A stretch of DNA of 64,000 nt from CAVUCH01 sp963697705 (GTDB lineage Bacteria; Acidobacteriota; Vicinamibacteria; Vicinamibacterales; JAENWD01): NCBI GenBank assembly GCA_963697705.1, contig CAVOPA010000011.1:62001-126000 (forward strand). The letters are read 5' to 3'. Shown here in pieces: positions 1 to 7,585 of the stretch; the stretch's first letter is position 1, and the number at the start of each line of letters is the position of its first letter. The position numbers were made by a program, and so were the translations under genes. The notes under the pieces were generated by a model. The model saw only the letters and a list, made by a program, of their open reading frames with translations, did not search any database and had not been told where the DNA came from.

Positions 1-571
1 GCTCTACGCGGTCGCATCGGGTCCCGGCGCCTTCACCGGACTCAGAATCGGCATCGCAACGATTCAAGGTCTCGCGTTCGCGCACGGACGGCCCGTGGCT
101 GGCATTTCGGCGCTCGAGGCCCTCGCGCACGCCGTTCGCGCCGAGGCCGCGTCACGCCGCACGCCGCTCGTCGCCGCGTGGATGGATGCCGCGCGCCAGG
201 AGGTCTTCACGTCGCTCTTCGCCCTCGACGACGGAACCGGCGGCGAGCTGACATGCGTCGATCCTCCCGCCGTCGGCTCCGCGGCGGCGACGCTCGCCAG
301 GTGGTCGGCGCTGCAGGGCGATCGTGGCGTGCTGTTTGCGGGCGATGGCGCCGTGCGCTATCAGAATGCGATTGCCAGCGCCCTCGGCGACCGCGGGCAG
401 GTCGTCGCGCACGTGCCCGTGCTCGCCGGCGTCATTGCGGAGCTCGCCGAGACCGCCGCGGCCCGTGGCCTGGCTGGGCCGCCGCATGCGGTGCGTCCGC
501 TGTACGTGCGTCGCCCGGACGCGGAGCTGGCGCGCGACCGCGCCCAGGCACCGCCATCCTCGAGCGCGTGA
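1..571 (+). CDS. tsaB: TsaB, tRNA N6-threonylcarbamoyladenosine biosynthesis protein (5' truncated)
   Basis: TsaB is the inactive-paralogue scaffold that pairs with TsaD in making t6A37 in ANN-decoding tRNAs. The open frame enters from the window edge (first full codon at position 2) and carries the family motif GPGAFTGLRIG within its first 20 codons, followed by the typical GLAFAHGRPVAGISALEAL stretch. In full-length family members this motif lies roughly 65-75 residues from the N-terminus, so about that much is missing upstream. An internal ATG at 95 is not the start, because conserved sequence precedes it. The stop TGA at 569-571 overlaps the ATG of rimI by one base, which implies translational coupling. 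The tsaB-rimI pairing is common in bacteria. Confidence 0.93.
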   Translation, partial: LYAVASGPGAFTGLRIGIATIQGLAFAHGRPVAGISALEALAHAVRAEAASRRTPLVAAWMDAARQEVFTSLFALDDGTGGELTCVDPPAVGSAAATLARWSALQGDRGVLFAGDGAVRYQNAIASALGDRGQVVAHVPVLAGVIAELAETAAARGLAGPPHAVRPLYVRRPDAELARDRAQAPPSSSA

Positions 572-1074
572 TGGTCGAGTGGATCATCGACCCGCTCGGC
601 GATGCCGCGGATCTCGAGGGCGTGCTCGAAGTAGATGCCCTGTCGTTCACCCGCCCGTGGACGCGCACCATGTACGAGTCCGAGTTCCTCAACCGCGACA
701 CGAGCCGCATGTACGTGCTGCGCACGCCGGACCGGAGCGTCGCCGGCTACTGCGCCGCCTGGTTCGTGCTCGACGAAGTGCACATCAACAACATCGCCGT
801 CCGCCCGGAACTGCGCGGCCGCGGCCTTGGATCGGCTTTGCTGGCACGAGTCCTCGAGGAGGGGCGGCGCGCGATCGGCGCCACCCGCGCCACGCTCGAA
901 GTGCGACGCTCGAATCACGACGCACGGCGCTTGTACGAGCGATTCGGCTTCCGGGTCGCCGGCGTGCGGCGCGATTACTACACCGATCCCACCGAAGACG
1001 CGCTGGTGCTCTGGCGCGAAGACGGCGATCCGTACAGACGCACGGAAACGATCGCTCAGCCGTTCGAGCCTTGA
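571..1074 (+). CDS. rimI: Ribosomal protein S18-alanine N-acetyltransferase family protein (RimI)
   Basis: A GNAT-fold acetyltransferase of 167 aa. The family member RimI acetylates the N-terminal alanine of ribosomal protein S18 using acetyl-CoA. Visible are the N-terminal FTRPWTRTMYESEF segment, the pyrophosphate-binding loop RPELRGRGLGSALL, and the terminal region LEVRRSNHDARRLYERFGF with a YYTDPTEDALVL ending, all characteristic of RimI. The ATG at 571 overlaps the tsaB stop in a TGATG-type junction. An in-frame GTG one codon earlier is possible. Substrate specificity is inferred from family and neighbour; a generic GNAT assignment is the fallback. Confidence 0.9.
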   Translation: MVEWIIDPLGDAADLEGVLEVDALSFTRPWTRTMYESEFLNRDTSRMYVLRTPDRSVAGYCAAWFVLDEVHINNIAVRPELRGRGLGSALLARVLEEGRRAIGATRATLEVRRSNHDARRLYERFGFRVAGVRRDYYTDPTEDALVLWREDGDPYRRTETIAQPFEP

Positions 1075-1103
1075 ACGCCCCCCGGGGGTGTGGTAGCGTG
1101 CGC

Positions 1104-1109
1104 TACAAT
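1104..1109 (+). promoter_or_regulatory. Putative -10 element (TACAAT) upstream of the DUF465 gene
   Basis: TACAAT at 1104-1109 matches the sigma-70 -10 consensus at five of six positions and is preceded by GC. No convincing -35 hexamer lies 16-18 bases upstream. The same GCTACAAT octamer precedes murQ at 48659-48666, which suggests a lineage-typical promoter. A start about seven bases downstream (near 1116) would give a leader of about 120 nt. Confidence 0.45.
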
Positions 1110-1115
1110 GAACGT

Positions 1116-1236
1116 CCGGGGGTGATGAAGCCCGGTTTTCGGCGCATCTGCGCGGTTCGACCCTCAACCGTGGCGCGGACGGACCGCTCCTCCTTCCGCC
1201 CCCACGTGTGGGGTTTTCGCTGTAAGGAGGCGGTGC
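1116..1236 (+). promoter_or_regulatory. Structured 5' leader with sequestered ribosome-binding site (candidate cis-regulatory RNA)
   Basis: Between the putative transcription start and the DUF465 start codon there are several complementary segments. CCGGG (1116-1120) pairs with CCCGG (1131-1135) and is followed by TTTT. GCGC (1142-1145) pairs with GCGC (1150-1153). CGGTT (1153-1157) pairs with AACCG (1166-1170). CCCCA (1200-1204) pairs with TGGGG (1209-1213) and is followed by TTTT (1214-1217). CCTCCTT (1189-1195) is a perfect complement of the strong Shine-Dalgarno AAGGAGG (1224-1230) and would close a helix around the preceding hairpin. This looks like translational or attenuation control. 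No known riboswitch class could be assigned by eye. Confidence 0.5.
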
Positions 1237-1461
1237 ATGTCAGTCGACACACACGAGCTTCGTGAGATCCTGCTCCAATCGGACCAGGAATTTCGCGGCC
1301 TCGCCCTCAAGCACCACGAACTCGACGATCGCCTGCACGAACTTTCCGCCCGCCCGTTCCTCTCCGACTCAGAGCAGCTCGAAGAAATCCAACTCAAAAA
1401 GCAGAAACTCCATCTGAAGGACCAGATGGAGGACATGCTGCGACGCCGCCGATCCGCCTGA
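1237..1461 (+). CDS. DUF465 (YdcH-like) small coiled-coil protein
   Basis: A 74-residue, highly charged, predicted all-helical protein of the DUF465/YdcH family, of unknown function. It shows the family layout: an N-terminal helix, then FRGLALKHHELDDRLHEL, a short turn around RPFLSDSEQLEEI, and a Lys-rich second helix (LKKQKLHLKDQMEDML) ending in arginines. The start ATG at 1237 is fixed by an excellent Shine-Dalgarno (AAGGAGG at 1224-1230), which may be masked by an anti-SD in the leader. It is monocistronic: its own putative promoter lies upstream and an intrinsic terminator follows at 1500-1525. Confidence 0.85.
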   Translation: MSVDTHELREILLQSDQEFRGLALKHHELDDRLHELSARPFLSDSEQLEEIQLKKQKLHLKDQMEDMLRRRRSA

Positions 1462-1499
1462 TCGCATTGTTTGGCGGCATTCTTCGCCGGAACGCAGAA

Positions 1500-1525
1500 G
1501 GCCCCGGGTTCGCCGGGGTCTTTTT
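1500..1525 (+). terminator. Intrinsic terminator after the DUF465 gene
   Basis: The stem GGCCCCGG (1500-1507) pairs with CCGGGGTC (1513-1520) across the loop GTTCG and is followed directly by TTTTT (1521-1525). This is a textbook Rho-independent terminator 38 bases after the stop codon. It separates the DUF465 transcript from psd. Confidence 0.88.
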
Positions 1526-1584
1526 GCCGCCCCGACGCCGACACGCGTCCGCGTGCCTCGCGCATGGCGCTGCGGCCGCCCGGA

Positions 1585-1590
1585 TAGAAT
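1585..1590 (+). promoter_or_regulatory. Putative -10 element of psd, possibly giving a leaderless mRNA
   Basis: TAGAAT at 1585-1590 lies six bases before the psd ATG (1597). A normal -10 to start distance would put transcription initiation on or next to the A of the start codon, and no Shine-Dalgarno is present. This is consistent with a leaderless transcript. No -35 match is evident. Confidence 0.4.
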
Positions 1591-1596
1591 AGCCGC

Positions 1597-2241
1597 ATGC
1601 GCATCGACCCGGCCGGGTGGCCGTTCATACTTGGAGCGGTTGTGCCGGCGATCCTCGTCGCCTGGCTGGGACAGCCGCTCTGGGCCGTGCCGCTGCTCGT
1701 GCTCGGAGCATTCTTTCTCTACTTTTTCCGGGATCCGGACCGGCAGACGTCTGGCGCGGCGGTTGACGTCGTCTCGCCGGCCGACGGTCGTGTCGTCGTC
1801 GCCGGAGATGCGGTGCCAGATGCAGCCCCACCCGGACAATGGCGGCAGATCAGCATCTTCCTCTCCCCGATGGACGTGCACGTGAACCGCGCGCCCATCT
1901 CGGGCCGCGTGACGAAGGTGGAGTATCGGCCGGGCAAATTCCTGCCCGCGTACCGCCGGGAAGCCGCCGCCGACAACGAGCGCAACGAGGTCTGGATTGA
2001 CCACGACGGCCACACCGTGGTGTGCCGGCAAGTCGTCGGCATTCTGGCGCGTCGGATCGTATGCCGCGTGACGGCGGGCACCGAGCTGCAGGCGGGGCAG
2101 CGCTTCGGCGTGATGAAGTTCGGATCGCGCATCGACCTCTATGTCCCGCCGGCCTCCGCCCTCCGTGTCGTGGTGGGCGATCGCGTGCGGTCGGGCGTGA
2201 CGGTGCTGGCCACGTTGCCGGCCGTGAGCGGGGACCGCTAG
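1597..2241 (+). CDS. psd: Phosphatidylserine decarboxylase proenzyme
   Basis: Makes phosphatidylethanolamine from phosphatidylserine at the inner membrane. At 214 aa it belongs to the short bacterial class. N-terminal hydrophobic segments span roughly residues 9-43, followed by FRDPDR, then VVSPADGRVV and the FLSPMDVHVNRAP block. The self-cleavage site is in KFGSR, with Gly176-Ser177; the Ser becomes the pyruvoyl prosthetic group of the alpha chain. It is followed one base later by pssA, so the two PE-synthesis steps are co-transcribed. Length and motifs are complete. Confidence 0.96.
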   Translation: MRIDPAGWPFILGAVVPAILVAWLGQPLWAVPLLVLGAFFLYFFRDPDRQTSGAAVDVVSPADGRVVVAGDAVPDAAPPGQWRQISIFLSPMDVHVNRAPISGRVTKVEYRPGKFLPAYRREAAADNERNEVWIDHDGHTVVCRQVVGILARRIVCRVTAGTELQAGQRFGVMKFGSRIDLYVPPASALRVVVGDRVRSGVTVLATLPAVSGDR

Positions 2242-2242
2242 G

Positions 2243-3043
2243 ATGGCCTCGCAATTCCCGTTTCGCCGCCGGCTGCGCAACCCCCTGCGGCGCGAGACCG
2301 ATGTCGAGCAGCGGCGCTTCCGGCGCGGCGTGTACATCCTGCCGAGCCTCTTCACGCTCGGCAACATGTTCTGCGGCTACGCGTGTGTCATCTTCGCCAT
2401 GCGCGGCGAGTTCGAGAAGGCCGCGCCCTTCATTGGCATCGCGATCGTGCTCGACGTGCTCGACGGCCGCATCGCCCGCATGACCGGCAGCACCAGCGAG
2501 TTCGGCCTCCAGTTCGATTCGCTCGCCGACGTGATCTCGTTCGGCATGGCGCCGGCAATTCTGTCGTTTCAGTGGGGGCTGGCGTCGCTCGGCCGCCTTG
2601 GCTGGGGCGCCGCCTTCCTGTTCGTCACCGCCGCGGCGCTGCGGCTGGCGCGCTTCAACATCCAGGCGCCGACCAGCGACAAGCGGTATTTCGTGGGAAT
2701 GCCGAGCCCGGCGGCCGCGGGGATTCCGGCGGCCACCGTCTTCCTGTACCCACTCGGACTGCACAGCCCGCACGAGGCCGTGCTCGCGCTCGCGATGGTG
2801 ATCGTACCAGCGCTGTTGATGGTGAGCACGATCCGGTTCCGCAGCTTCAAGTCGATCGGATCGAAGACCCGCCGGCCGTACCGCGTGCTGATCCTCTTTG
2901 CGGTCTTCATCGCCCTGCTCGTCACCCATCCCGAGTTGATGCTGGTGACGCTTGCATACGGCTACCTGTTCTCCGCCTTCGTCGGCCTTGCCTGGACGAG
3001 GCTGCGCCGAAGGCCGACTGAACCTTCAACCATCGACCGTTAA
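2243..3043 (+). CDS. pssA: CDP-diacylglycerol-serine O-phosphatidyltransferase
   Basis: Condenses CDP-diacylglycerol with serine to give phosphatidylserine, the substrate of the upstream psd product. At 266 aa it is an integral membrane CDP-alcohol phosphatidyltransferase. The signature DG-xx-AR-x8-G-xxx-D-xxx-D is intact from Asp74 to Asp96 (within LDGRIARMTGSTSEFGLQFD). Several hydrophobic helices follow and the C-terminus is basic. The ATG lies one base after the psd stop. The last codons run into noncoding word repeats. Confident assignment. Confidence 0.95.
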   Translation: MASQFPFRRRLRNPLRRETDVEQRRFRRGVYILPSLFTLGNMFCGYACVIFAMRGEFEKAAPFIGIAIVLDVLDGRIARMTGSTSEFGLQFDSLADVISFGMAPAILSFQWGLASLGRLGWGAAFLFVTAAALRLARFNIQAPTSDKRYFVGMPSPAAAGIPAATVFLYPLGLHSPHEAVLALAMVIVPALLMVSTIRFRSFKSIGSKTRRPYRVLILFAVFIALLVTHPELMLVTLAYGYLFSAFVGLAWTRLRRRPTEPSTIDR

Positions 3044-3428
3044 CCGTGGGCCGGTGACCAGCTCGAGCGGTCACCGTCGCTCGGCTTCCTGCGACGCCAG
3101 TCGGCTTTCGCTTACCTGCGTCTTAACCTCCGTGTACTCGCTTGATTGGATACGGTTCCGGTTCCAGGTTCTGGGTGCCAGGTTGGGTTCCTCGTTCCTT
3201 GTTCGTTCCATGTTCGCCGAAGGTTCAACGGTTCCGGGTTCCTTGGTTCCGAGTTCCAGGTTCGTCGCAGGCTCGATTGGAGCGACGGCGATATGACGAA
3301 CCCGGCACGTGGAACCGGAACCCGTGAACAAGGAACTTGGAACGCACCCGGAACCTGGAACCCAACTTGGAACCCAGAACTCGGAACCCGGAACCGTACT
3401 CAACACAATGGAGTTCCAGGTCTAGCGA
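3044..3428. repeat. Noncoding inverted array of degenerate GGTTCC / GGAACC words
   Basis: There is no gene in this 385-base gap between the convergent pssA and ntrY-like genes. From about 3149 to 3265 the sequence is built from imperfect GGTTCC, AGTTCC and GTTCCTT words. From about 3310 to 3405 it is built from their reverse complements (GGAACC, GGAACTT). An exact 11-bp inverted match, GTTCCTTGTTC at 3194-3204 and GAACAAGGAAC at 3326-3336, shows that the two arms can fold on each other. A second, shorter word (CCGTTAA-like) occurs just after pssA. It may act as a bidirectional terminator, or it may be a slippage-generated repeat. Confidence 0.7.
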
Positions 3429-6400
3429 TTACGGGCCCGCGATCGGGAATCGCAGCCACACGGTCGTGCCCGCGCCGGGCGCGCTCTCGACCTCGATGGT
3501 GCCGTTGTTCAACTCCACGTTGCGTTTCGCGATCGTGAGCCCGAGGCCGGTGCCGGCGGCGCGCGTGGAGAAGTACGGCTCGAAGAGCCGCGCCCGGGCG
3601 TCGTCGTCCATGCCGACGCCGCTGTCAGCCACCGCGACGCGCAGGGCGTGGTCCTCGGCGCCGGTCGTGAGCGTGAGCCGGCCGCCGGAGGGCATCGCGT
3701 GCAACGCGTTCTCGATCACGTTCACCAGCGCGCGCGCCAGCAGGGTACGGTCGAGCGCGACCACCGGCAGGGCGGGCGCGAGAACGGTCTCGATGGTGAC
3801 GCCGGGGGGGGCCGCGGCGCGATAGGGCTCGACCACTTCGGTCACGACGTCGTTGATCTGGGCCGGCGCGAGCCGCGCCACGGGCGACGTGGCGAAGCTC
3901 GAGAACTCCGATGAGATCTGACGCAGCAGCCGCACCTGCGACAGGATGGTCGTCACGCAGGTCTGCAGCACGGGTGAGAGCGGCTCGCCTCGGTCGTGGT
4001 GGACCCGCACCAGGTGTTCGGCGGACAGCTGGATGGGGGTCAGCGGGTTCTTGATGTCGTGGGCCACCTGCCGCGCCATGTCGGCCCACGCCTCGAGGCG
4101 GTTCGTCCGTTCGAGCTCGCCGCGCTGCCGCTGCAGGTCCGCTGCCATGCTGTTGAATGCATCCACCAGCCGCCTGAACTCGTCGGCCGATGACACGGCG
4201 ATCCGCGCGTCGAGATCCCCGTGCGCGATGCGGCGGGTGGCGCGCGTGAGGCGGTTGACCGGGTCGGCGATGCGTTCGGCCATCGAGTAGCCAATCGCGG
4301 CGCCCAGCAGGATGAAGCACACCGTCGCCAGCAGCACGCGCCGGTCGAGAGCGTCGATCTCGCGCTCGGTTTCCTGCTGTCGGAGCGCGAGCGGCACCGT
4401 CACGATCGTGCGTCCCTCGCCTTCGCGCACGGGGGCGGCGGCGATCAGGTACGCGAGCGGCCCCACCTGCTCCTCGCCCACGTAGCTGGCCTGCCGTTCC
4501 AGGGCGATTGCGCGGTAGGCCTCGGCCGGCGTGCGCACCGGCAACCGCCCGGAGGCAAACAGGTCGCGCTGGCTCGTCGCCACCAGTCGCGACCCGATGA
4601 AGACGTTCACCTCTTCGTTGATGACGCGGCTGACGCCCACCATCACTTCATCGCTGAACAGGGGCGTACTCCCGCGGTCACGGCGCTGCTGCGACATCAC
4701 GCTTTCGACCACCCGCTTCGCCACCGACACGGTGCGGCCCGCCTGCGTCTCGATGCCGTCCCGCAACTCGCTCGCCACGAAGGCGCGTGTGAGCACCGCG
4801 AGAGCGAGCACGGGAACGACGGCTGCGGCCACGAACGCGAGAAACAACTTGCGGTAGAAGCTTCCCCGGATTTCGCGAAGGAGTGCGCGCCCGGTGACTG
4901 CCCGGTACCCGCCGAGCGCCATGATTGCTCCGGCCGCGAGCAGCAGCGCGACAAATGCCACACCGGCCAGCGTCGCAATTTCGGCCAGCGCGACCAGGTG
5001 ATCGACGAGCCGCGGCACGGGGTAGCCGAGCGCGTAAATCCCCGCGCGGTCGTTCAGGAACAGCACGCGGTACGCGCGGTCCCCACGGTGCACGACCTGC
5101 CACAGTGGCTTGCGCCCGGCCCGGTAGATGGCCGACAGGAGGTCGCTGCCGATAGGCCAAACGGATCCTTCCGTGGGGAACACGGGCGTGCGACCCCACC
5201 CGTACACCGCGAATTCGATGCTGCTGCCGTGCGCATCACGCCGCACCTCGCCGCCGGCCTGCAGCAGGTCGCCGTATACACTCGACGATGCCAGGAAGGG
5301 GAGCGTGGCGTAGTCGAGCATGACGTGCACCACGATGGCCCCGTGCGGCTGCCCGAGTTCGGGCGGCTCGTCATCGTCGCCACACAGCCCGCGCCCGGCG
5401 TGCTGCAGCACGCGGTCTTCGCTGCCCGCGAACGGCTCGCCGAAGCGGTCCCAATCGCATCCGGATTCCACCCACTGCTCGGTGGCGGCCGACTCCGCCG
5501 GCAGGTTGAGCGCGAAGCGGCTGACGAGCGTTCCGTCGGCCGCATAGAGCTCGACCGACGAGGTGAGGCGGAGCCGCGCCAGATCGGTCTGGCTCCAGAC
5601 GCTGAAGGCGGCATCCGTCGAGGGCGGCTCCCCCGGCGTCCGCACCTGCGAGGCCACGAGCTCGGCCAACCGCGGCTGCCCGTCGATCTGCCGGAGCGAT
5701 TCTCGGACCTGGATCTGCAGCTGCTCCCGGTGGGCGAGCACCTGCGGGCCCAGCGTGTCCCTGATGACGCCCTCGGTCGCTCGCTCGGTGAGCTCGACCA
5801 GCGTCGGGTTGAAGACGAGCGCGGGTACGGCCAGGGCGAGAAACGCTGCCAGCAAGCGAAACACCTGTGAACCGTGCCGGTAGCGAGGGGCGACCCACCG
5901 CACCAGTGCCGTCAACGCCACCGCGACGACCGCCGCGACCAGCATCGGTGCGTGTCCTCCGCCATCCCCGGGAGTGCCGAGGAGAACGCCGACCGACACC
6001 GGCAACAGCCACAGCCCCGCCATGGCGAGCCGAGCCGGCCGTGCGCGCGGCGAGACACGCCAGGACTGCGCTGCGAAGCGCAGCGTCACGACCGCGGCCC
6101 ACAGCGTGGCGGCATGCAGCGCCAGGACGCCGAGCACGAAGGCGAGCCGCAAGGGCTCGAACGGGTGCAGCGAGAACTGCACGGGGTTGAGGCTCGCGTG
6201 AACGAGCAGGCGAGCCAACAGCCAATAGTGTCCGAACAGAATCAGCGCCAGTACGAGGCCGGCTGCCAGATGGGTGCTGGCGAAGGCGACCATGGAGAGA
6301 GCCGTGGCCCGGGGCACCGGCCGATGCCGTGCCCGCAGCCGCCGCCGCTCGAGCAGATCGGCCGCGAGTGCCACGATCGTGAGCAACACGGCGCCGGTCG

Positions 6401-7352
6401 CTAACACGTCGAGCGGTGAGCGGAAGAGGATCCGGAGCAGTACCGGCGCGTCCGCGGCATCCGGCCATCGCCACGCCACGGGCACGGCGGCGGCCACCAG
6501 CGCGCGTGCCGTGAACAGCAGCGCGAGAAGCACGCCGGCGGCAATCGCCAGCTCGGTCCAGGTGCCGCGGCGGCGCCGCCATTCCTCCACGGGTACCGAC
6601 ACGACGAGCATGGTGCAGGCGAGCACCAGCAACGCAAGCGCCGTCGCCGTGCTGCGGTAACGCGCCCGCAGCGCCGCCAGCGCCACCGGATCGACCTGCG
6701 CGTCGAGCAACGGACGCCCGTCCGGATCGGGCACGAGAAACCGATAGAGTTGCGGCGATTCCCCGGCGCCCTCGTATCGACCACGCACCGTCACCGGAAC
6801 GAAGCTGGTGGGCAGCGTGATGGCGCCCGTCGCGACCGTGCCGCCGCCCTCGGCGACGCCAAGCACGCGCTCGACGGCAATCGTGCCCGCACGCGCAGGT
6901 GGGTTGGCGCCTGACGGCACCGGGGCTGTGTAGATCAGACGAGGTCCAATCGGGCCCAGCGCCATGAACAGCGACGCCGGATCGCGCAGGCGTTGCCGCG
7001 GCACGTCTGACGGTCGTCCGCTCCATGCGACCGGAGTGCCCGCGCCGCCGTAGATTGTGATCGCCGATCGTCCGACTGGCGCCGTGCCGAGCGCCCGACG
7101 GGCCGTGTCGAAGAGAGCCCGGGTGGTTTCTGGAGCCGCGGGGGCCTCGGCGAGCAGCTCCGGCCGGACCGCCGCGCTTCGCGCGGTGCTCCGCAATTCA
7201 GCGGCGATCGTGTCGACCCCGCCTCGAACCTCCGACGCGATGCGGACCATCGCGTCGCTATCCGACCGGCCCAGCCGCACTACCTCGACGAGCCGTCCGG
7301 CCACCAGCGTCAGCGCCGCCGCCAGGAAGCCAACCGCAGCACGCACGAGCAT
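3429..7352 (-). CDS. Very large NtrY-like membrane sensor histidine kinase
   Basis: About 1307 aa from the ATG at 7352, chosen because it directly precedes the first membrane helix; the frame is open to 7523. The N-terminal half has about nine hydrophobic helices, then a roughly 250-residue extracytoplasmic region, two more membrane segments, a second sensor region, a last helix and a HAMP domain (RIADPVNRLTRATRRIAHGD). The kinase core is complete: H-box VAHDIKNPLTPIQLSAEHL with phospho-acceptor His1098, N-box NVIENALHAM, G1 DSGVGM and G2 GTGLGLTIAK. The NPLTPIQLSAE sequence is typical of NtrY. No response regulator lies next to it. The ligand is unknown. Confidence 0.88.
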   Translation of the reverse strand: MLVRAAVGFLAAALTLVAGRLVEVVRLGRSDSDAMVRIASEVRGGVDTIAAELRSTARSAAVRPELLAEAPAAPETTRALFDTARRALGTAPVGRSAITIYGGAGTPVAWSGRPSDVPRQRLRDPASLFMALGPIGPRLIYTAPVPSGANPPARAGTIAVERVLGVAEGGGTVATGAITLPTSFVPVTVRGRYEGAGESPQLYRFLVPDPDGRPLLDAQVDPVALAALRARYRSTATALALLVLACTMLVVSVPVEEWRRRRGTWTELAIAAGVLLALLFTARALVAAAVPVAWRWPDAADAPVLLRILFRSPLDVLATGAVLLTIVALAADLLERRRLRARHRPVPRATALSMVAFASTHLAAGLVLALILFGHYWLLARLLVHASLNPVQFSLHPFEPLRLAFVLGVLALHAATLWAAVVTLRFAAQSWRVSPRARPARLAMAGLWLLPVSVGVLLGTPGDGGGHAPMLVAAVVAVALTALVRWVAPRYRHGSQVFRLLAAFLALAVPALVFNPTLVELTERATEGVIRDTLGPQVLAHREQLQIQVRESLRQIDGQPRLAELVASQVRTPGEPPSTDAAFSVWSQTDLARLRLTSSVELYAADGTLVSRFALNLPAESAATEQWVESGCDWDRFGEPFAGSEDRVLQHAGRGLCGDDDEPPELGQPHGAIVVHVMLDYATLPFLASSSVYGDLLQAGGEVRRDAHGSSIEFAVYGWGRTPVFPTEGSVWPIGSDLLSAIYRAGRKPLWQVVHRGDRAYRVLFLNDRAGIYALGYPVPRLVDHLVALAEIATLAGVAFVALLLAAGAIMALGGYRAVTGRALLREIRGSFYRKLFLAFVAAAVVPVLALAVLTRAFVASELRDGIETQAGRTVSVAKRVVESVMSQQRRDRGSTPLFSDEVMVGVSRVINEEVNVFIGSRLVATSQRDLFASGRLPVRTPAEAYRAIALERQASYVGEEQVGPLAYLIAAAPVREGEGRTIVTVPLALRQQETEREIDALDRRVLLATVCFILLGAAIGYSMAERIADPVNRLTRATRRIAHGDLDARIAVSSADEFRRLVDAFNSMAADLQRQRGELERTNRLEAWADMARQVAHDIKNPLTPIQLSAEHLVRVHHDRGEPLSPVLQTCVTTILSQVRLLRQISSEFSSFATSPVARLAPAQINDVVTEVVEPYRAAAPPGVTIETVLAPALPVVALDRTLLARALVNVIENALHAMPSGGRLTLTTGAEDHALRVAVADSGVGMDDDARARLFEPYFSTRAAGTGLGLTIAKRNVELNNGTIEVESAPGAGTTVWLRFPIAGP

Positions 7353-7542
7353 GTGCCGTACGGCACCTGCCGCGCCCGTGTGCCCGCGCTGACGATCAGG
7401 GCCGCCAGGCGACGGCACGGGTGTGTTCGCCTCCGTCCGTGCCTGCTCGTGCGCCACTTGATTCGGAGCATACAGGCGTGTCGAGCGCCCGGCAAGCGAC
7501 GGCGGATGGTGGCGCGGCGGCACGTCCGATCAACACCAGTGT

Positions 7543-7548
7543 TATGAT
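7543..7548 (+). promoter_or_regulatory. Putative -10 element (TATGAT) for the membrane protein gene
   Basis: TATGAT at 7543-7548 resembles a -10 box and would place transcription start near 7555, upstream of the preferred ATG at 7586. It competes with an in-frame ATG at 7544, which overlaps this element and has no Shine-Dalgarno. No -35 match is visible. Confidence 0.3.
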
Positions 7549-7585
7549 TCCAAAAGGATTGCTGATACCACCGACCGCGTCCGCA

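Noticed and set aside
1110..1160. Fluoride-riboswitch-like start (GGTGATGAAGCCC) in the DUF465 leader
   Set aside because: The downstream half needed for the pseudoknot (a complement of GAAGCC following a GATG) is absent. Only the 5' hairpin resembles the class.
3140..3420. CRISPR array
   Set aside because: Repeats are 6-8 bases, imperfect, contiguous and inverted, with no uniform spacers and no cas genes in the window.
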